NCBI GenBank assembly: GCA_009695395.1
Contig: SIBB01000212.1
Location: 1 to 6,505, forward strand
Source: Pedosphaera sp.
GTDB taxonomy: Bacteria; Verrucomicrobiota; Verrucomicrobiia; Limisphaerales; SXTU01
Length of the DNA stretch: 6,505 nt
Reading direction: 5' to 3'
Shown: in pieces, positions 4,422 to 6,505 of the stretch
Layout: each line of letters starts with the position of its first letter
Position numbering within the stretch: the first letter of the stretch is position 1
Made by a program: the position numbers and the translations under genes
Notes under the pieces: model-generated
What the model saw: the letters and a program-made list of their open reading frames with translations, nothing else
What the model was told of the DNA's origin: nothing
Database searches by the model: none

Positions 4422-6179
4422 CTACTTCAACTTCGCCCGCACCAACTCCGGCAGATACTTCATCGGCACGGAGCCTTGGGAGAGCACGGCTTCGTGGTAG
4501 CGGGCGAGGTTGAACTTGTCGCCCAGTTCCCGCTGCATCTGCTCGCGCATCCGCACATGGGCCATGCGACCGACGAAGTAGGTGCTGAGCTGCGTGGAGG
4601 TCTGCTTGGCCCGCACCAGCTTCAGGCTCGCTTCCTCCTGGGATTGAAACGCGCCCTCGACCATCAGGCGGATGGCGTCGTCGTCGGACATGTTCGCGCA
4701 GTGGAGTTTGTGATCGAGAATAGAGTTGCACACGGCGCGCAAATAGAACTTCAACTGGTTCAGGCGGAGTTGAAGTTCATCCGGCCCGGCGCCGTAGCCC
4801 TGGTCGAGCATCATCTGCTCGGTATAGACGGCCCAGCCCTCGATCATCACGCCCGAGCCGAGCACGCGGCGGAGGAGCGAGGGCGCGCGCGAGGAGTATT
4901 CGAGCTGCACGTAGTGACCGGGATACGCCTCGTGAATGGTGAGGATTTGCAGCATGTGGCGGTTGTATTCCTCGAGCAGGCTTTTGGTGCGCTGCACGGT
5001 CCAGTCTTTCGCCGGCGGACTGATCGCGTAAAAGCTCGGCGCCTCCGGATCGAGTGCCGGCGCTGCGTTCAAGTAGGCGAGAGAATTGCCGCGCTGAAAC
5101 TCCGGCATCGCGATGATCTGGCAACGATCCGGCTCCGGCAGGCGCAGAATGTTTTTCTCGCGGATGAATTTCTTGATGCTGTCCACCTGCGCGCGCGCAT
5201 CCGCGAGCAATTCCTCCGGCTTGCTGTGCTCCTTCGACACGGCGGCGATGACCTTGGCCACCGTCTCGCGCTTGCCCGCCGGGTCCGCGACGGGCAACGG
5301 TGTTGCCGGGAAGTAGCGATGCCAGAGCTGGCGCGCAATGACATACATGTCGTTATGCACGCGCGTGAATTCCGCCTCCGCATCGCGCAACACTTCGTCA
5401 GCGCTCAGTCCGGCGTTCAGCGTGTATTCGAGCTTCTTTGAGAACTTGCGTTTGCCGAGCCGCCACTCGTCGGTCGCGCGCGGCAACAGTTCCTTTTCCA
5501 GCCACTGCTGATAATCCTTGAGCGCCGGCACCACGCGCGCCGCCTCGGCCTTGAGCGCGGCGAGTTGCGCGGTCTGGCCCACCGTCTCGAACAAGTCGCT
5601 CTCGTAGAAACCGATGGAGCCTTTGTTCTGCTTGATCGCCGTCTCCAGCACCGCGCGTGGCGGGTGCTTCAGGTTCGCCTTCGCCGCCGCGACGACATTG
5701 GGGATTTGTTTCATCCGCCCGATGGCGTTGGCCACGTTCGTCTCCTTCGGCAGCCGCGACTGCGTGAGAATGAGGAACACGCTGTCGCTGATGTATTCGT
5801 TGTAAGCGCGCGGATTGGTGGCAAAGGGCTGCGTGTTCTCCCGCACCCAGATGGACGCTTCGAGCTCGTGGTTGAAGATGTCGAAGTTGATGCGCTCGTC
5901 CGGCGAGAGTTTGGCGCGGTCGATCTCCTTGTGCAGCCGCGCGCGGGACTGCTTCAAGTGCGCGAGCGATTTCTCCAGCGCCGCGGGGGACAGGTCATCC
6001 ATCCGGTCATCGAACCGATGCTCGCCCAACGCCGTGGCCTCCGTCGGATGCAGTGCGAACCGCTCGTCGAGGTAACGACGGAAGAAAGTTTCAAGTGGCG
6101 AATCCGCAGCCAGGACGGGCGCAGCCAGCGCACCGCAGAACGCGACGGCGAGAGTGTAGTTTTTCAAAGTCTTACGCAT
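4422..6179 (-). CDS. Secreted DUF885-family protein, predicted zinc metallopeptidase-like
   Basis: The 585-aa product begins with a signal peptide (MRKTLKNYTLAVAFCGALAA, then PVLAADSP, likely cut after the A-A), so it acts outside the cytoplasm. The rest matches DUF885 (PF05960), a large mostly helical family of about 550-600 residues, and this one is full length. The diagnostic motif is IHEAYPGHY at 415-423 (H416, E417, H422), followed about 25 residues later by MIEGWAVYTEQM with E447. Together they look like a gluzincin-type zinc site, although the H-E-x4-H spacing differs from plain HExxH. Members are annotated as putative peptidases; the substrate is unknown. The ATG at 6179 is preferred over an in-frame one at 6227 because it opens the signal peptide and has GAG 7-9 nt upstream. 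It begins 7 nt after the stop of the HsdM remnant and converges with the peptide transporter. The gene looks intact. Confidence 0.88.
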   Translation of the reverse strand: MRKTLKNYTLAVAFCGALAAPVLAADSPLETFFRRYLDERFALHPTEATALGEHRFDDRMDDLSPAALEKSLAHLKQSRARLHKEIDRAKLSPDERINFDIFNHELEASIWVRENTQPFATNPRAYNEYISDSVFLILTQSRLPKETNVANAIGRMKQIPNVVAAAKANLKHPPRAVLETAIKQNKGSIGFYESDLFETVGQTAQLAALKAEAARVVPALKDYQQWLEKELLPRATDEWRLGKRKFSKKLEYTLNAGLSADEVLRDAEAEFTRVHNDMYVIARQLWHRYFPATPLPVADPAGKRETVAKVIAAVSKEHSKPEELLADARAQVDSIKKFIREKNILRLPEPDRCQIIAMPEFQRGNSLAYLNAAPALDPEAPSFYAISPPAKDWTVQRTKSLLEEYNRHMLQILTIHEAYPGHYVQLEYSSRAPSLLRRVLGSGVMIEGWAVYTEQMMLDQGYGAGPDELQLRLNQLKFYLRAVCNSILDHKLHCANMSDDDAIRLMVEGAFQSQEEASLKLVRAKQTSTQLSTYFVGRMAHVRMREQMQRELGDKFNLARYHEAVLSQGSVPMKYLPELVRAKLK

Positions 6180-6186
6180 AACGATC

Positions 6187-6505
6187 TCAATTGAGGAGTG
6201 TGAGGTCGATCGACGGGATTTTGCCACCGAGGATTTCGCTGACGTGCTTTCCGGTTATCTGGCGCTCGCTCATGGCGAACTCGATGATGAAGGATTCGTA
6301 GATGCCCCCGAAGGCGTCGTAGTCCAGCGAGGGGGGAATCTCGGAGACTTTCTTGAGCTGTTCCTTGAGGAGGGCGCTGGTGAAGAGGTTGTAGGTCTTG
6401 GGCAGGACGCCGGCGAGCTGCGGGTTGTGCTTCTCGATGTCGCGCATGGCGGCATTGACCTTCGCGCCTCGGCGCGCAGTGTCCGGGCCTGTGGCGATTT
6501 CCTTG
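6187..6505 (-). pseudogene. hsdM: Type I restriction-modification methyltransferase subunit (HsdM), truncated before the catalytic core
   Basis: The frame enters from the right edge as KEIATGPDTARRGAKVNAAM, continues RDIEKHNPQLAGVLPKTYNL, FTSALLKEQLKKVSEIP and DYDAFGGIYESFIIEFAMSE. This is the end of the HsdM N-terminal helical domain and the linker that, in intact proteins, leads into 'GQ.GGEF(Y/F)TP' and the SAM-binding domain. After FAMSE (about base 6265) homology stops. A 25-codon tail, RQITGKHVSEILGGKIPSID plus LTLLN, ends in TGA, so the SAM-binding motif I and the catalytic NPPF motif are gone. The normal subunit is about 480-700 residues. It modifies DNA together with HsdS and partners HsdR. 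The stop lies 7 nt from the DUF885 start; that gene's promoter may lie inside this remnant. Part of the tail could be a fragment of another gene, which I cannot name. The 5' part lies outside the window. Confidence 0.8.

Noticed and set aside
4476..5441. A 321-codon plus-strand frame opposite the DUF885 gene
   Set aside because: It is an antisense shadow in GC-rich sequence. The minus strand encodes the full-length DUF885 family protein with its HEAYPGH motif.
6186..6195. Ten-base perfect palindrome CTCAATTGAG at the HsdM/DUF885 boundary
   Set aside because: It is too short to call an operator, spans the HsdM stop, and has no second copy nearby.
1..6505. CRISPR arrays, tRNA or rRNA genes, insertion sequences, attachment sites
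   Set aside because: I found no regularly spaced repeats, no cloverleaf-like segment, no transposase or integrase frame and no terminal inverted repeats, despite the fragmentary genes.

Overview
The window is a GC-rich bacterial stretch of mostly ordinary metabolic genes. Fragments of several other genes lie between them and at both edges. No rRNA, tRNA, transposase or CRISPR array is visible. The gene set fits a free-living polymer and peptide degrader: a secreted acetylxylan-esterase-like enzyme, a POT-family peptide transporter and a secreted DUF885 metallopeptidase-like protein. The style of these proteins suggests Verrucomicrobiota (Limisphaerales/Pedosphaera-like), but this is an inference with no marker gene behind it.

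Layout, left to right. Bases 1-347 hold three gene pieces. A TspO/MBR fragment on + (2-109) runs tail to tail into a DNA photolyase C-terminal fragment on - (about 73-300). That fragment meets the first 16 codons of a secreted protein (300-347), which sits 11 nt downstream of the esterase stop as if it were once the next gene of an operon. The intact esterase gene follows (359-1732, -). Next come two small unrecognised genes on -, overlapping by 32 nt in different frames: an acidic 93-aa product (2083-2364) and then a basic 95-aa product (1827-2114).

Bases 2365-2867 carry no intact gene. They hold the 5' end of an HNH-endonuclease-like gene on + (2476-2532), joined head-on to an internal piece of type I restriction subunit HsdR on - (2523-2657). 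A further 200 nt of lower-GC spacer includes a possible palindromic repeat. The POT transporter (2868-4271, +) and the DUF885 protein (4422-6179, -) converge on a 150-nt spacer. The right edge is a truncated HsdM (6187-6505, -), cut just before its methyltransferase core and ending 7 nt upstream of the DUF885 start.

The intact genes can be read as a nutrient set: deacetylation of polysaccharide or related esters outside the cytoplasm, peptide hydrolysis in the envelope, and proton-coupled uptake of di/tripeptides. The fragments read as the remains of a type I restriction-modification/HNH defence region and of a light/DNA-repair pair (tspO-phr). At least two fragment joins put genes from opposite strands together at short shared sequence. 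That could be real microhomology-driven rearrangement or an assembly/amplification artefact, and the sequence alone cannot separate the two. The best candidate for something undescribed is the overlapping acidic/basic small gene pair.
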